A DNA stretch of 64,000 nt from Porphyromonas canoris (GCF_000769115.1 NZ_JQZV01000009.1:1-64000); one strand, 5' to 3'. Numbered from the stretch's first letter, positions 43,902-53,222 are shown. The notes: generated by a model not told the origin, from the letters alone. Program-made: numbers and translations.

Positions 43902-45650
43902 ATGGCAACAGAACAGCTACTCCAACTCGTCACGAGTAAAGCTCAGCAATGGCTCACGGACGGATACGATGCGGAAACACAAGCAGAAGTGCGCCGCATG
44001 ATGGAGTCAGAAGATAAAACATTGCTCATAGAGTCGTTCTATAAAGACCTCGAATTTGGTACGGGAGGGCTGCGAGGCATAATGGGCGTAGGCTCCAATC
44101 GCATGAACAGATATACGGTAGGTGCTGCCACACAAGGGCTATCCAACTACCTGAAAAAAGAGTTTGCATCTCTTCCCGAAATTAAGGTGGTCATAGGACA
44201 CGACTGCCGCAACAACTCTCGTAAGTTTGCAGAGATAGCGGCAGGGGTATTTGCGGCAAACGGCATAAGGGTTTACCTGTTTGAAAATCTTCGTCCTACT
44301 CCGGAGGTCTCTTTTGCCATTCGCACACTCGGCTGTCAAAGCGGCGTGATGATCACGGCATCGCACAACCCGAAAGAGTACAACGGCTACAAGGCATACT
44401 GGAGCGATGGTGCGCAGATGATTCCTCCGCATGACAAGAACACAATAGCAGAGGTGAATCAGATACGAGACGTGAAAGGGATAAAGTTTGATGGTCCTGC
44501 CGACATGATAGAGATATTGGGAGAAGATATGGACAAGCAGTTCCTGAATGCCATCGCATCTCTTTCTCTCTCTCCCGATGCGGTAAGAGCGCACAGCGAC
44601 ATGAAGATTGTCTACACTCCTATCCATGGTTGCGGACAGAAACTTGTACCGGCTGCGCTTCGTGCTTTCGGCTTCAAAAACATCATCTCGGTACCTGAAC
44701 AAGAAGTTGTCAGCGGAGATTTCCCTACCGTTGTATCTCCCAATCCGGAAGAGCCTGCCGCTTTGAAGATGGCGTTGGACAAAGCAAGAGAGGTGGATGC
44801 CGAGCTTGTTTTGGCATCGGATCCGGATGCAGACCGCATAGGCTCCGCTATTAAGGACAACAACGGAGAGTGGATACTGGTCAATGGTAACCAGACTTGT
44901 CTGCTCTATGCTTACTATGCAATAGAGAAACGAAGAGAGAGCGGACAGCTCAAGGATAACCAATACATCGTAAAGACGATAGTTACAACCGATCTTATCC
45001 GCACTATTGCCGAAGCAAATAATGTGGAACTGTACGACAGCTATACCGGTTTCAAGTGGATAGCAGACATCATAAGACAAAACGAGGGCAAGAAAGAGTA
45101 CCTCGGCGGAGGCGAAGAGAGCTACGGCTATCTGTGGGAAGACTTCTGCCGGGACAAGAACTCCGTCTCTGCTTGTGCCATCCTTGCCGAAATAGCAGCG
45201 TGGGCAAAGGAGAAAGGTATGACTGTCTACCAACTTCTGGATCACATCTATACCACTTACGGATTCTCTTACGAAGTGGGCGTTTCCATTGTCCGCAAAG
45301 GTAAATCCGGTGCTGAGGAGATAGAAGGAATGATGAAAGGATACAGAGAGAGACCTATGAACACCATAGATGGATCACCTGTAACCGAAATGCTGGACTA
45401 CGTAGACCTGAAGGGAAGACTACTTCAACAAAACGAGGAATTCACTCTCGATATGCCGACCACAAGCAATGTTCTGCAATACAGAACGGCTGACGGCACA
45501 AAGCTATCCATACGTCCTTCCGGAACAGAACCGAAGATCAAGTACTACATAGAGGTACACTTGAAGGTAAAAGAAGGATCAGATCTTGAAGTTATCCGCC
45601 AAGAGGCTCGTGCCAAGGTGGAAAGGATAAAGTCCGAACTCACTATATAA
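43902..45650 (+). CDS. Phosphoglucomutase/phosphomannomutase
   Basis: A 582-residue alpha-D-phosphohexomutase that interconverts sugar 1- and 6-phosphates. All four active-site elements are visible: the phospho-serine loop MITASHNPKEYNGYKAYW, the metal loop ASDPDADRIG, the sugar loop GGGEESYGYL and the phosphate loop IRPSGTEPKIKYY. The length fits the PgcA-like class. It starts a run of four plus-strand genes reaching fucP, 21 bp before the GH51-like gene, with a hairpin between or over that start. Confidence 0.95.
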   Translation: MATEQLLQLVTSKAQQWLTDGYDAETQAEVRRMMESEDKTLLIESFYKDLEFGTGGLRGIMGVGSNRMNRYTVGAATQGLSNYLKKEFASLPEIKVVIGHDCRNNSRKFAEIAAGVFAANGIRVYLFENLRPTPEVSFAIRTLGCQSGVMITASHNPKEYNGYKAYWSDGAQMIPPHDKNTIAEVNQIRDVKGIKFDGPADMIEILGEDMDKQFLNAIASLSLSPDAVRAHSDMKIVYTPIHGCGQKLVPAALRAFGFKNIISVPEQEVVSGDFPTVVSPNPEEPAALKMALDKAREVDAELVLASDPDADRIGSAIKDNNGEWILVNGNQTCLLYAYYAIEKRRESGQLKDNQYIVKTIVTTDLIRTIAEANNVELYDSYTGFKWIADIIRQNEGKKEYLGGGEESYGYLWEDFCRDKNSVSACAILAEIAAWAKEKGMTVYQLLDHIYTTYGFSYEVGVSIVRKGKSGAEEIEGMMKGYRERPMNTIDGSPVTEMLDYVDLKGRLLQQNEEFTLDMPTTSNVLQYRTADGTKLSIRPSGTEPKIKYYIEVHLKVKEGSDLEVIRQEARAKVERIKSELTI

Positions 45651-45671
45651 TCCGACCTATCTCTTCTGACA

Positions 45672-47681
45672 ATGAAGATAAAAGAGAACCGCCGACAATC
45701 TTTGGTTATGGCTCTGAAGACCATAGCCGTAAAGGGATCGGCGGTTCTCTTTATTTGTTGTGCTCTGCTCCTCTCTTGCAAGACCTCTCCAAAGGTTACG
45801 GGAGAGATCGAAATAGATTTCAACTCCCCCATTGCCACAGCCACAGCACTTTCTTACGGTGTTGTCTTCACCAATGAAGGCAATGGAGAGAGAGCGGCAC
45901 TGGATTACAATCTCATCTACAACTCCTCTTTCAATCTCGGAGCATACGTTCCTCCCCTTTGCCGATACAGCTCGGTGGAAAAGAGTTTGACTACTCCCAA
46001 CGGCTACACACTGCCCTACCCGGAGCAGGGAGTGTGTACGGGCTGGGAAGTAGAAAAGGGCAGGCTCGACCTTGTATCGGATAAAGAGCAAAATCATCTT
46101 ATGAGAGCGGTTCCGATAGCCTCGGATTCCGTTAAGAGTGTTTGCCGTATCCTCTCCAACAGAGCCGATACAAAGTTTTCCGTTGCCGCTGATGACCGGA
46201 TGACACTTCGGTTCAAAGCTCGTGCGTTGAACAGCCCCGTGACACTGCGTTGCTACATAGAGCATAGAGACTCACTGCGCATCTCTTCTCCCATAGAAGC
46301 TATGTGCGAAGGGGGGGATAAGTTCGGCACGTTCTCCAAAGAGCTTAAAGCAGATCTTTCGGCAGATAGTGCATACCTTGTAATAGAGACAACCGGTGCG
46401 GTAGAGCTTGATGATGTATCTCTCTTTGCCTTCGGGTACAACAAAGAGCAGGAGTACGCCCTCCCGAAAGGCTCGTTAGAGCTGCTCAAGCAACTCAATC
46501 CCTCTTTCACTTCATTCCCCGGAGGAGGTTTGGCAGACGGCTATTATGAAGAGACTTATTACGATTGGGCGTCCGACTCTTCATCTCGTTCTCTTTGGAC
46601 ATTGCAGGGCAACGAGTTCCCCAAACAGTTTCTGCTTTCTCACTTCCTCTCTTTGAGCAAGGAGACAAAGAGCATGCCTCTGTACGTTGCCAACTCCGGT
46701 ATCACCTCCATAAAGGCATTACCCCGACATGAGAGTGTATCCGAACTGCCCAACAGAACCGAAAAGCTGAGGAAAGCAATAGGGTATATTTCCAAGAATA
46801 CCACTCTTCCCACTCCGTCCGACACCACCCTTTTCTCCAAAACACTACTGCCGAAGATCGTTTTTGGTAGCGGTATGCGGGGAGAGGAGTACACTCGAAG
46901 ATTCCTTTTGATGCACAATGCTTTCTCACCGGACTCCACCGGCGTGGAGCTTATACCGGGTGGAGTGTTGGAGATATGGCCTACACCGAACTTCTCATTT
47001 GCTCACATCACACAAGAGATAAAAAATACCGACAACTTTATAGCCTCTCTTGCTCCGGAACGAGACTCTTTGGTCTATATGAGACAGCCGGAACTTTACG
47101 GAGAGATCTCCTTTCCCTCCGTTCTGGAAAACGAACAGGTTCGATGGCCTCAACTTGTAGACAGAATGTTGTTAATAATCGAGCTTGAAAAAAGAAGAGA
47201 GCAAGTCAAAGGGATAGCCTTTTCTCCACTGTTTGCTGACAGATTTCGCTGGAATCTACTTCCGTTATTCTACACGCACGGAGGGGTTTCCAAGGGCAGC
47301 AGTCTGTATGAACTGCTTCTCCGGACAAGCACAAACAGCGGAAGCAAACTGCATCCCTCTGCCAAGAAAAAGGTGATACCCGACACCATAGACGACCTCC
47401 ATCTCTCCTGTACATCCTCTGCCGATGATGGAGAGTGCTATATAAAGGCGGTGAATACCACTCGTCACGAACTCATCTATAAGATCAACCTCAAGAACAC
47501 AAAGCGAGAGTACAAGCATCTGCACATCACAAGATTTCGGCACAAACACCCGGAGTCCGTCCCGCAAACCCCGCAGTTTGAAGTGTATGAGATAGAGAGT
47601 GAAACCTCTCTATATGCCGACTCCGCTCTGAAAAACCTTACGATCTCTCCTTACGAGCTGATCATTCTAAAACTATTCTGA
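45672..47681 (+). CDS. GH51-like lipoprotein, probable catalytic-site loss
   Basis: A 669-residue predicted lipoprotein (LLLSC, Cys36). Its order of segments follows GH51 alpha-L-arabinofuranosidases: an N-terminal ALSYGVVFTNEGNGERAALD (compare YGIFFEEI), then a carbohydrate-binding-like sandwich (about 110-250) ending VELDDVSLFAFGY. A barrel follows with LKQLNPSFTSFPGGGLADGY (compare LRFPGG) and PLYVANSGI. Where GH51 has the acid/base WEIGNE, this protein reads KIVFGSGMRGEEYTRRF (395-411), and the nucleophile region is not recognisable. I infer a non-catalytic or altered relative, perhaps a glycan-binding lipoprotein. The start could be 45672 or 45708; both give a signal peptide. It sits between pgm and a mutarotase/FucP pair. 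Confidence 0.65.
   Translation: MKIKENRRQSLVMALKTIAVKGSAVLFICCALLLSCKTSPKVTGEIEIDFNSPIATATALSYGVVFTNEGNGERAALDYNLIYNSSFNLGAYVPPLCRYSSVEKSLTTPNGYTLPYPEQGVCTGWEVEKGRLDLVSDKEQNHLMRAVPIASDSVKSVCRILSNRADTKFSVAADDRMTLRFKARALNSPVTLRCYIEHRDSLRISSPIEAMCEGGDKFGTFSKELKADLSADSAYLVIETTGAVELDDVSLFAFGYNKEQEYALPKGSLELLKQLNPSFTSFPGGGLADGYYEETYYDWASDSSSRSLWTLQGNEFPKQFLLSHFLSLSKETKSMPLYVANSGITSIKALPRHESVSELPNRTEKLRKAIGYISKNTTLPTPSDTTLFSKTLLPKIVFGSGMRGEEYTRRFLLMHNAFSPDSTGVELIPGGVLEIWPTPNFSFAHITQEIKNTDNFIASLAPERDSLVYMRQPELYGEISFPSVLENEQVRWPQLVDRMLLIIELEKRREQVKGIAFSPLFADRFRWNLLPLFYTHGGVSKGSSLYELLLRTSTNSGSKLHPSAKKKVIPDTIDDLHLSCTSSADDGECYIKAVNTTRHELIYKINLKNTKREYKHLHITRFRHKHPESVPQTPQFEVYEIESETSLYADSALKNLTISPYELIILKLF
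45681..45752. other. Nested hairpin over the 5' end of the GH51-like gene
   Basis: Perfect 15-bp arms at 45681-45695 and 45738-45752 enclose an inner stem GGTTATGG/CCATAGCC (45704-45711/45721-45728, one G-U). The left arm begins 9 bp after the first possible ATG, and the second possible ATG (45708) lies in the inner stem. TTATTTG follows the right arm. It may end or attenuate the pgm transcript, or hide the start codon. Confidence 0.8.
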
Positions 47682-47695
47682 ATCCCGAAACCACC

Positions 47696-48049
47696 ATGAA
47701 GCATACCCGGAGATACGTACAGATATTAAACTTAAAGCCCGACCCCGACCTCATCCGCACCTATAAGCAGTGGCACACCAAGGGAAAGATATTCCCCGAA
47801 GTGGTGGAGGGGCTTAGAGCCATCGGGATAGAGGAGATGGAGATATACATAGCCGACAATCGGCTCGTGATGATAGTAGAAGCCGAAGAAGGATTCTGTT
47901 GGGACGAGGCTTTTGCCACGCTTGCCACCATGCCGAGACAGGAAGAGTGGGAGGCTCTGATGGGACAGTTCCAAGAGTGCAACCCCGGCAGCTCATCTGC
48001 CGAAAAGTGGAAAATGACGGAGCTATTCTTTAAGCTCTCCGAAATGTAA
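47696..48049 (+). CDS. L-rhamnose/L-fucose mutarotase family protein
   Basis: A 117-residue RhaM/DUF718-type mutarotase that would interconvert sugar anomers. It matches the E. coli RhaM pattern: YVQILNLKPD, then the Tyr and His of YKQWHTKGKIFPEV, then GIEEMEIYIADNRLVMIVEA and the C-terminal ELFFKL. The neighbour fucP, 6 bp downstream, points to L-fucose rather than rhamnose, but the family alone does not decide this. No isomerase or kinase gene is next to it. Confidence 0.83.
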   Translation: MKHTRRYVQILNLKPDPDLIRTYKQWHTKGKIFPEVVEGLRAIGIEEMEIYIADNRLVMIVEAEEGFCWDEAFATLATMPRQEEWEALMGQFQECNPGSSSAEKWKMTELFFKLSEM

Positions 48050-48055
48050 GCGGTC

Positions 48056-49345
48056 ATGAAAGCAGGCTCTATCTTCCGAAAAGAGGGACAATCCTATTTC
48101 ATCCCTTTTCTCATCGTTACTCTCTGCTTTGCCTTATGGGGATTTGCCAATGACCTTACCCACCCTATGGTGAAGGTCTTTTCCAATATCTTCTCCATCT
48201 CCACCCTGCATGGCTCGCTCATTCAGGTAGCTTTCTACATGGGCTATATGGTGGCGGCACTTCCGGCAGCCTTTTATATCCGCAAGCGGGACTTCGCTTC
48301 CGGCATACGGATGGGGCTTTGGATATATCTTCTCGGCGGACTTCTCTTCCTGCCTGCCGCCTTTTCGGAAAACTTCTATATCTTTTTACTTGCCTACTTT
48401 GTTCTCACCTGCGGACTCTCCTTTCTGGAAACCTCGTGCAATCCGTACATCCTTTTGTTGGGAGAGAGCCGTAGTGCGTCCCGAAGACTCAACCTCGCTC
48501 AGAGCTTCAATCCCGTAGGTTCGCTGACGGGAATGTTTGTGGCAATCTACTTTATTCAGGGCAGGCTGGCAGAAGTAAGCACTTCCACCGAGACCTCGAC
48601 CCATCCGGAGCTGTGGATTGTAGTGATGCCTTACCTGGGTGTTACCGTTGCCGTGCTGGTGATGCTGCTACTCTTTTATGTAGCCAAACTCCCTAAGATA
48701 GAGGGGCAAACAAGGAGCAGAGAGAGGGGTGAACCGCTCTTCAAACGCATCCGGACACTGCTATCTATCCCAAGTTACAGGAGAGGTGTCGCTGCTCAAT
48801 TCTTCTACGTGGGAGCACAGATAATGGTCTGGACCTACATCATTCACTACGGCAGCTTCTTCTTTATGGAAGAAGGTCTTCCACGATCCGTGGCAGAGCA
48901 ACGGGCGCAAGGCTACAACATCGGAGCAATGATCCTTTTCTGCCTGTTCCGGTTTGTCAATACCTCTCTGATGAAAAGGTATTCCGCCCCGGCTCTACTC
49001 CGTTTCTATGCGGCTCTTGCCATCCCTCTGCTCATCGGAGCAATGCTTCTGCCATTCCCATTCGGGCTGTTTGCGATCGTAGCCATATCGCCTTGTATGT
49101 CTCTGATGTACCCCACAATCTTCTCCGTCTCCATGGAAGAGGTGAATAGGGATAAAAGCTTAGCCGGAGCTCTTTTGGTGATGGCAATAGGGGGTGGTGC
49201 TTTAATCCCTCCACTCCAAGCCGCCATAATAGATCTCCAAAACAGCATCGGAGAGTGGGCTGTAAGGGTATCTTTTGTGGTGCCGGCGGTCTGCTTCATG
49301 GTGATCTTCGCTTTTGCCCATTCCCGTCTTAAAATTCGGAGGTAA
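48056..49345 (+). CDS. fucP: L-fucose:H+ symporter FucP
   Basis: A 429-residue major-facilitator sugar transporter with about 12 transmembrane helices. It begins SYFIPFLIVTLCFALWGFAN and keeps the FucP landmarks THPMVKVFSNIF, FLETSCNPYILLLGE, LAQSFNPVGSLTGM and PCMSLMYPTIFSVS. It imports L-fucose, a terminal sugar of host mucins. With the mutarotase it forms a compact uptake pair. fucI, fucK and fucA are not in the window. Confidence 0.9.
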   Translation: MKAGSIFRKEGQSYFIPFLIVTLCFALWGFANDLTHPMVKVFSNIFSISTLHGSLIQVAFYMGYMVAALPAAFYIRKRDFASGIRMGLWIYLLGGLLFLPAAFSENFYIFLLAYFVLTCGLSFLETSCNPYILLLGESRSASRRLNLAQSFNPVGSLTGMFVAIYFIQGRLAEVSTSTETSTHPELWIVVMPYLGVTVAVLVMLLLFYVAKLPKIEGQTRSRERGEPLFKRIRTLLSIPSYRRGVAAQFFYVGAQIMVWTYIIHYGSFFFMEEGLPRSVAEQRAQGYNIGAMILFCLFRFVNTSLMKRYSAPALLRFYAALAIPLLIGAMLLPFPFGLFAIVAISPCMSLMYPTIFSVSMEEVNRDKSLAGALLVMAIGGGALIPPLQAAIIDLQNSIGEWAVRVSFVVPAVCFMVIFAFAHSRLKIRR

Positions 49346-49380
49346 AACTGCTCGGAATATCGCTTCGGACAAAGCTCTGT

Positions 49381-49925
49381 TTTTATATATTTCATCCCGT
49401 CCGACTGCTCCAAAATTTCCGCTCTCTATTTTGATCATACCCCTTGCTTTCAGAGGGTGGACAGAGTGTTAAAACAGCCCCATTTCATTAACACTAATTT
49501 TGATACCTGTTAAGCCAAAATGCTAAACGAGCATATTCTTTCGGCTTAACGTGTTTAATTTTTCAATAAACACGTTTACCGATTTCATTGAACACGTTTA
49601 CCGGATTCGATTAACGTGTTTAGAATTTTCACTTATAACGCTGAATATTAGCACATTACCCATTCTTCTCTATTTTTGGCTGTTTTCAGGCAGATTTCTG
49701 CATTGATTTTCATTAACAATCAAACCGCTCAAAAGGGCTGTTTTTTAACCATAATTTAGCCCCTCAATCCGTCCGGGAGGAAAAAATTTCTGAATTCGAG
49801 ATATTCCATATAAGTCTGAAAACAAGAAGATTACAGCATCAATTCAAGATTTTCATCCGGAAATGGAGAAGAAAATGAGAGTGTCGAGTTCCGACCCTGA
49901 TCACCCGTTTTTATATAAAAGCTCC
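49381..49925 (-). repeat. Dispersed ~550-bp intergenic element, copy C (inverted)
   Basis: Occupies nearly all of the 698-bp gap between convergent fucP and the second acyl-CoA ligase gene. Read on the minus strand it starts at TTTTATATAAAA (about 49921) and runs through four phased sites (49548-49620). It then passes the invariant 15-base block (49523-49537), GTGTTAATGAAATGGGG and GATCAAAATAGAGAGC. It ends at CGGGATGAAATATATAAAA (about 49400 to 49382). From the first site to the block it is almost identical to copy A. Confidence 0.85.
49548..49620. promoter_or_regulatory. Four phased 8-bp sites in element C
   Basis: On the plus strand AACGTGTT (49548), AACACGTT (49569), AACACGTT (49591) and AACGTGTT (49613) start 21, 22 and 22 bp apart, the mirror image of copy A in both spacing and orientation pattern. 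Confidence 0.6.
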
Positions 49926-49933
49926 CATCAAAA

Positions 49934-49974
49934 AAGAGCACCTAACACTCTTCACAGACCTGTTAGATGCTCTT
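49934..49974 (-). terminator. Intrinsic terminator of the second acyl-CoA ligase gene
   Basis: Fourteen-bp arms (49934-49947 and 49961-49974) with one wobble pair. On the minus strand a T-run follows, 70 bp after the ligase stop. It may also serve fucP transcripts from the other side. Confidence 0.82.
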
Positions 49975-50043
49975 GAAAAACAACATAGATTTGTTCATGT
50001 AAATTCGTAGAACGATCTACGAAAAAGAAAAGATTTTGACGGT

Positions 50044-51720
50044 TTATGGGTTAGTTAGTATATCTGTGTATAGAAATCGCTTGATGCTACGCTTCGGAGT
50101 CTTTTCAAATTCCTCTTCACGCAGTACAAAGCTTGCCACTTGCTCGTATGAAGCAAGCTGTTCGTTCAGATGAGCGATATTTTGCTTCATGATCTGCTCC
50201 AGCTGTTCGGTGGTAAGCTTTTCCTTTTGCACTCTTTCCACATCGGGATAGATAAGAGCGACAAGCTTTTGAGAGCTGTTCATCACGATCAGCGTCTCGC
50301 CTACGTACTCCATCATGGTGAGTTTGGCTTCGATCCCTTCCGTGTATATGTTTTGTCCGCTCGGCCCCAAAAGCATCGTTTTACTCCGTCCTTTGATAAA
50401 GATATTCTTCTGTCTGTCCATGTATCCGAGGTCTCCCGTACGCAGCCAGCCGTCTGCCGTGAAGAGTTTTTCTGTCTCCTCCGCATTTTTGTAGTAGCCC
50501 TTGCACACATTCTCACCTCTTACCTGTATCTCTCCAATGCCTGTGGCAGAGTCCGGTTCAAATATACGCACCTCCATAATCTCCTTCAACGGCTTGCCGC
50601 AAGAGTTTGCCACGTACTTCTGGTGATGTTCGTAAGAGATAAGAGGAGCGCACTCCGTCATGCCGTATCCTACCGTGAATGGAAACTTAGCCTTTTTCAA
50701 GAAATCAACGACCTCTTCGTTCAAGGCCGCTCCCCCTACTATAAACTCGCGGAAATTGCCTCCCATGTTTTCAAACAACGTGTCTCGAATTTTCTTGTAA
50801 ACGACAGAGGACAACAGCGGAGTCTTGATAAGAAATTTTGCTGCTCCCTTACTGATCTTCGGCGTGATAACGTTCTTGTATATCTTTTCAAGGATTAGCG
50901 GAACGCTGATAATAAGATGAGGCTTCACCTCTTTCAGGGCTTTAACCAAGATGGATGGCGTTGGAGTCGTACCGAGAACATAGATGTGAGTACCGCATTG
51001 CATGGGTGTAAGAAAGTTGAAAGCACAGCTGTAAGCATGAGCCATAGGCAAAAAGCAGAGCACTCTCTCCTGCTCGAACATCAGCTTAAGGTAGTTGGCA
51101 TACGTTACATTGCCCGCAAGATTGTTCGCAGTAAGAATCACACCTTTGCTGTAACCCGTTGTGCCGGAAGTATAGTTGATCAACATCACCTCATCGTTGC
51201 TGATGTGCGGATACGCTATATCTTCTTTTGTGAAGTCGTTGGGGTATTTCTCCCGAAAAAGAGCCTCGACATCAAGAGAGACCAGACTCTTATTGATGGA
51301 AAACTCCTCCAATGGCTTCAGACTATCTATATCTATAACTACACTGACAGCCCCCATTCGGGACGGCTCCATAACCTTGTAGTGAGACTGCGAAACGAAT
51401 ACCACTCTGGAGTCTGAGTGCTCGATGATATGCAGAATATCATTCGCATGAAAGTCTTGAAGGATAGGCACTATGACTGCACCATATGTAATCACTCCAA
51501 GATATACCATACACCACTCCGCCGAGTCCTTTCCGATCAGAGAAATCTTATCTCCTTTCTGAACACCGGACTCCTTCAATAATAGATGTACTTTAGCTAC
51601 GACCTTGGCGACATTAGCATAAGTATATGTAGTGGCATTATTATAGTTGGTTATCGCAGGAAGATTCCAGTATTTTTTGAAGCTATTCTCGTATAGCTCT
51701 ATAAAGTTCTGCTGAATCAT
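50044..51720 (-). CDS. AMP-dependent acyl-CoA synthetase (long-chain type)
   Basis: A 558-residue adenylate-forming ligase. Motifs are NYTSGTTGYSKGVILT, YGMTECAPLISYEHH, GWLRTGDLGYMDRQKN and the catalytic-lysine region near the end (FEKTPKRSIKRFLY). It resembles the plus-strand ligase at 41-42.9 kb in fold but is shorter and only distantly similar, so it is not a recent duplicate. It is transcribed alone, divergently from the PatB-like gene, and should activate a fatty or other carboxylic acid. Confidence 0.9.
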   Translation of the reverse strand: MIQQNFIELYENSFKKYWNLPAITNYNNATTYTYANVAKVVAKVHLLLKESGVQKGDKISLIGKDSAEWCMVYLGVITYGAVIVPILQDFHANDILHIIEHSDSRVVFVSQSHYKVMEPSRMGAVSVVIDIDSLKPLEEFSINKSLVSLDVEALFREKYPNDFTKEDIAYPHISNDEVMLINYTSGTTGYSKGVILTANNLAGNVTYANYLKLMFEQERVLCFLPMAHAYSCAFNFLTPMQCGTHIYVLGTTPTPSILVKALKEVKPHLIISVPLILEKIYKNVITPKISKGAAKFLIKTPLLSSVVYKKIRDTLFENMGGNFREFIVGGAALNEEVVDFLKKAKFPFTVGYGMTECAPLISYEHHQKYVANSCGKPLKEIMEVRIFEPDSATGIGEIQVRGENVCKGYYKNAEETEKLFTADGWLRTGDLGYMDRQKNIFIKGRSKTMLLGPSGQNIYTEGIEAKLTMMEYVGETLIVMNSSQKLVALIYPDVERVQKEKLTTEQLEQIMKQNIAHLNEQLASYEQVASFVLREEEFEKTPKRSIKRFLYTDILTNP

Positions 51721-51880
51721 GATTCAATATTGCACATTTTGTGTTGTTTGGTGCAAATATAGATGTTTTTTTATATTCTTCCAAAGAGAGAAGGGGTTAC
51801 GAGGGGCCGTAATTGGAAAAGCGAGGGAGTTATTGTATCTTTACTTTCCCAAAAAATCTTACTATTCAATATTCTAAAAA

Positions 51881-53065
51881 ATGAAAACCTACAATATAGA
51901 TGCAGACATCTGCCGCAAAAACAGCGGATGTACAAAATATGATGCTATTGCACCATTCATTCCGAAAGGGCATGAAGTGATCCCTCTATGGATTGCGGAC
52001 ATGGACTTTGCCACTCCTCCTTTTGTACTGGATGCTATAAGGAAAAGGCTGGAACACCCTGTCCTCGGCTACTCTATCCCGACAGATGAGTATAAAAATG
52101 CGGTCATCAACTGGATGAAAAACCAATACAACATGGAGGTATCGCCTGAAGAGTTTTGCTATACTCCGGGTATTGTGTCAGGGATATACAAGCTCTTACA
52201 GTTTTTGACGGATAAAAAAGATGGTGTGCTTATCTGTCCGCCCGTTTATCCTCCCTTTTCGGCAGTCATCCGAAATGCAGAACGCACTCTCGTGGAAGCA
52301 CCTTTGAAGCTTGAGAACAACAGATTTGAGGTAGATTTTGACTTGCTGGATGAAAAGTTGAAATCTGCCAAAGTGATGATCTGGTGCCATCCGCACAATC
52401 CCGGAGGCCGTGTCTGGAGTCAGGAAGAGTGCGCCAAGGTCGTCAAGCTATGCCGTAAGCATAATGTCATGATCATCTGCGATGAAATCCATGCAGACCT
52501 TACATTTACCCCGAAAAAACATCAACCGATGGTGCTTTCCTGCCCGGAAGCTGCCCAATGTGTTATTACCCTGCAAGCTCCATCCAAGGCATTCAACATG
52601 CCGGGCGTTGTTGGCTCTCAGCTTATAGTGCTTGAACCTGAGCTGAGACAACGTCTGTTCCCTTATCTTGAGAATAGCGGTCTTCAGATCGGAAACTCTT
52701 GTGCTTTTCCGGCAATCGCTTCCGCCTATAATAATGGTAAGGAGTGGCTTGATGACACACTACGCTATATACAAGACAATATCGCCTATGTCCGTGAGTT
52801 TTTATCCTCTCAACTCCCAATGCTTGAGATGATCGAACCGGAGGCTTCATTCCTGATCTTTATCAACTTTAAGGCACTAAACCTTTCGGACGAGGAGCTT
52901 AACCGTTTTCTTCTTGAAGATGCTGGCGTGATGCTCAACCCCGGTATCACTTTCGGTACAGGTGGTGAAGGCTGGATGCGACTCAATATAGGCACAACAA
53001 GAAAAAGGTTGGAGCAAGCCATGAAGCAGATAAAAAGAGCTGTGGATAAGCTACTCTCCAAGTAA
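51881..53065 (+). CDS. patB: PatB/MalY-type PLP-dependent C-S lyase
   Basis: A 394-residue fold-type-I PLP enzyme of the MalY/PatB group, which cleaves cystathionine and other cysteine S-conjugates and can release hydrogen sulfide. The start DADICRKNSGCTKYDAIAPF with VIPLWIADMDFATPP is characteristic. WCHPHNPGGRVWS, ICDEIHADLTF and the PLP lysine in QAPSKAFNMPG are present. Length is normal. It is a monocistronic gene ended by the terminator at 53096. A weak promoter-like TATCTTTA (about 51835) lies upstream. Confidence 0.9.
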   Translation: MKTYNIDADICRKNSGCTKYDAIAPFIPKGHEVIPLWIADMDFATPPFVLDAIRKRLEHPVLGYSIPTDEYKNAVINWMKNQYNMEVSPEEFCYTPGIVSGIYKLLQFLTDKKDGVLICPPVYPPFSAVIRNAERTLVEAPLKLENNRFEVDFDLLDEKLKSAKVMIWCHPHNPGGRVWSQEECAKVVKLCRKHNVMIICDEIHADLTFTPKKHQPMVLSCPEAAQCVITLQAPSKAFNMPGVVGSQLIVLEPELRQRLFPYLENSGLQIGNSCAFPAIASAYNNGKEWLDDTLRYIQDNIAYVREFLSSQLPMLEMIEPEASFLIFINFKALNLSDEELNRFLLEDAGVMLNPGITFGTGGEGWMRLNIGTTRKRLEQAMKQIKRAVDKLLSK

Positions 53066-53095
53066 TCAAAACTCTTTTCATCCTCATTTTCTTCA

Positions 53096-53142
53096 AAAAG
53101 GTAATCCGAAGTAGTGCGAACACTGCTTCGGATTACCTTTTT
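53096..53142 (+). terminator. Intrinsic terminator of the PatB-like gene
   Basis: Arms of about 21 bp (53096-53116 and 53121-53141) with one wobble pair end in five T. A further 9-bp hairpin (53154-53162/53171-53179) follows it. Confidence 0.88.
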
Positions 53143-53222
53143 GCTTCTATATCAATAGCCGTTAGCTGACACGGCTATTGCAAATATTCTTAAGTCTACG
53201 CCTTACAGATTTGCATACAAAC

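Noticed and set aside
44139-45245. A 368-codon minus-strand open frame opposite the phosphohexomutase gene
   Set aside because: No recognisable motif, and the plus strand encodes all four active-site loops of the mutase.
43021-49925. Composite transposon with B and C as insertion sequences
   Set aside because: Neither copy encodes a transposase fragment and no target duplication was seen at the ends.
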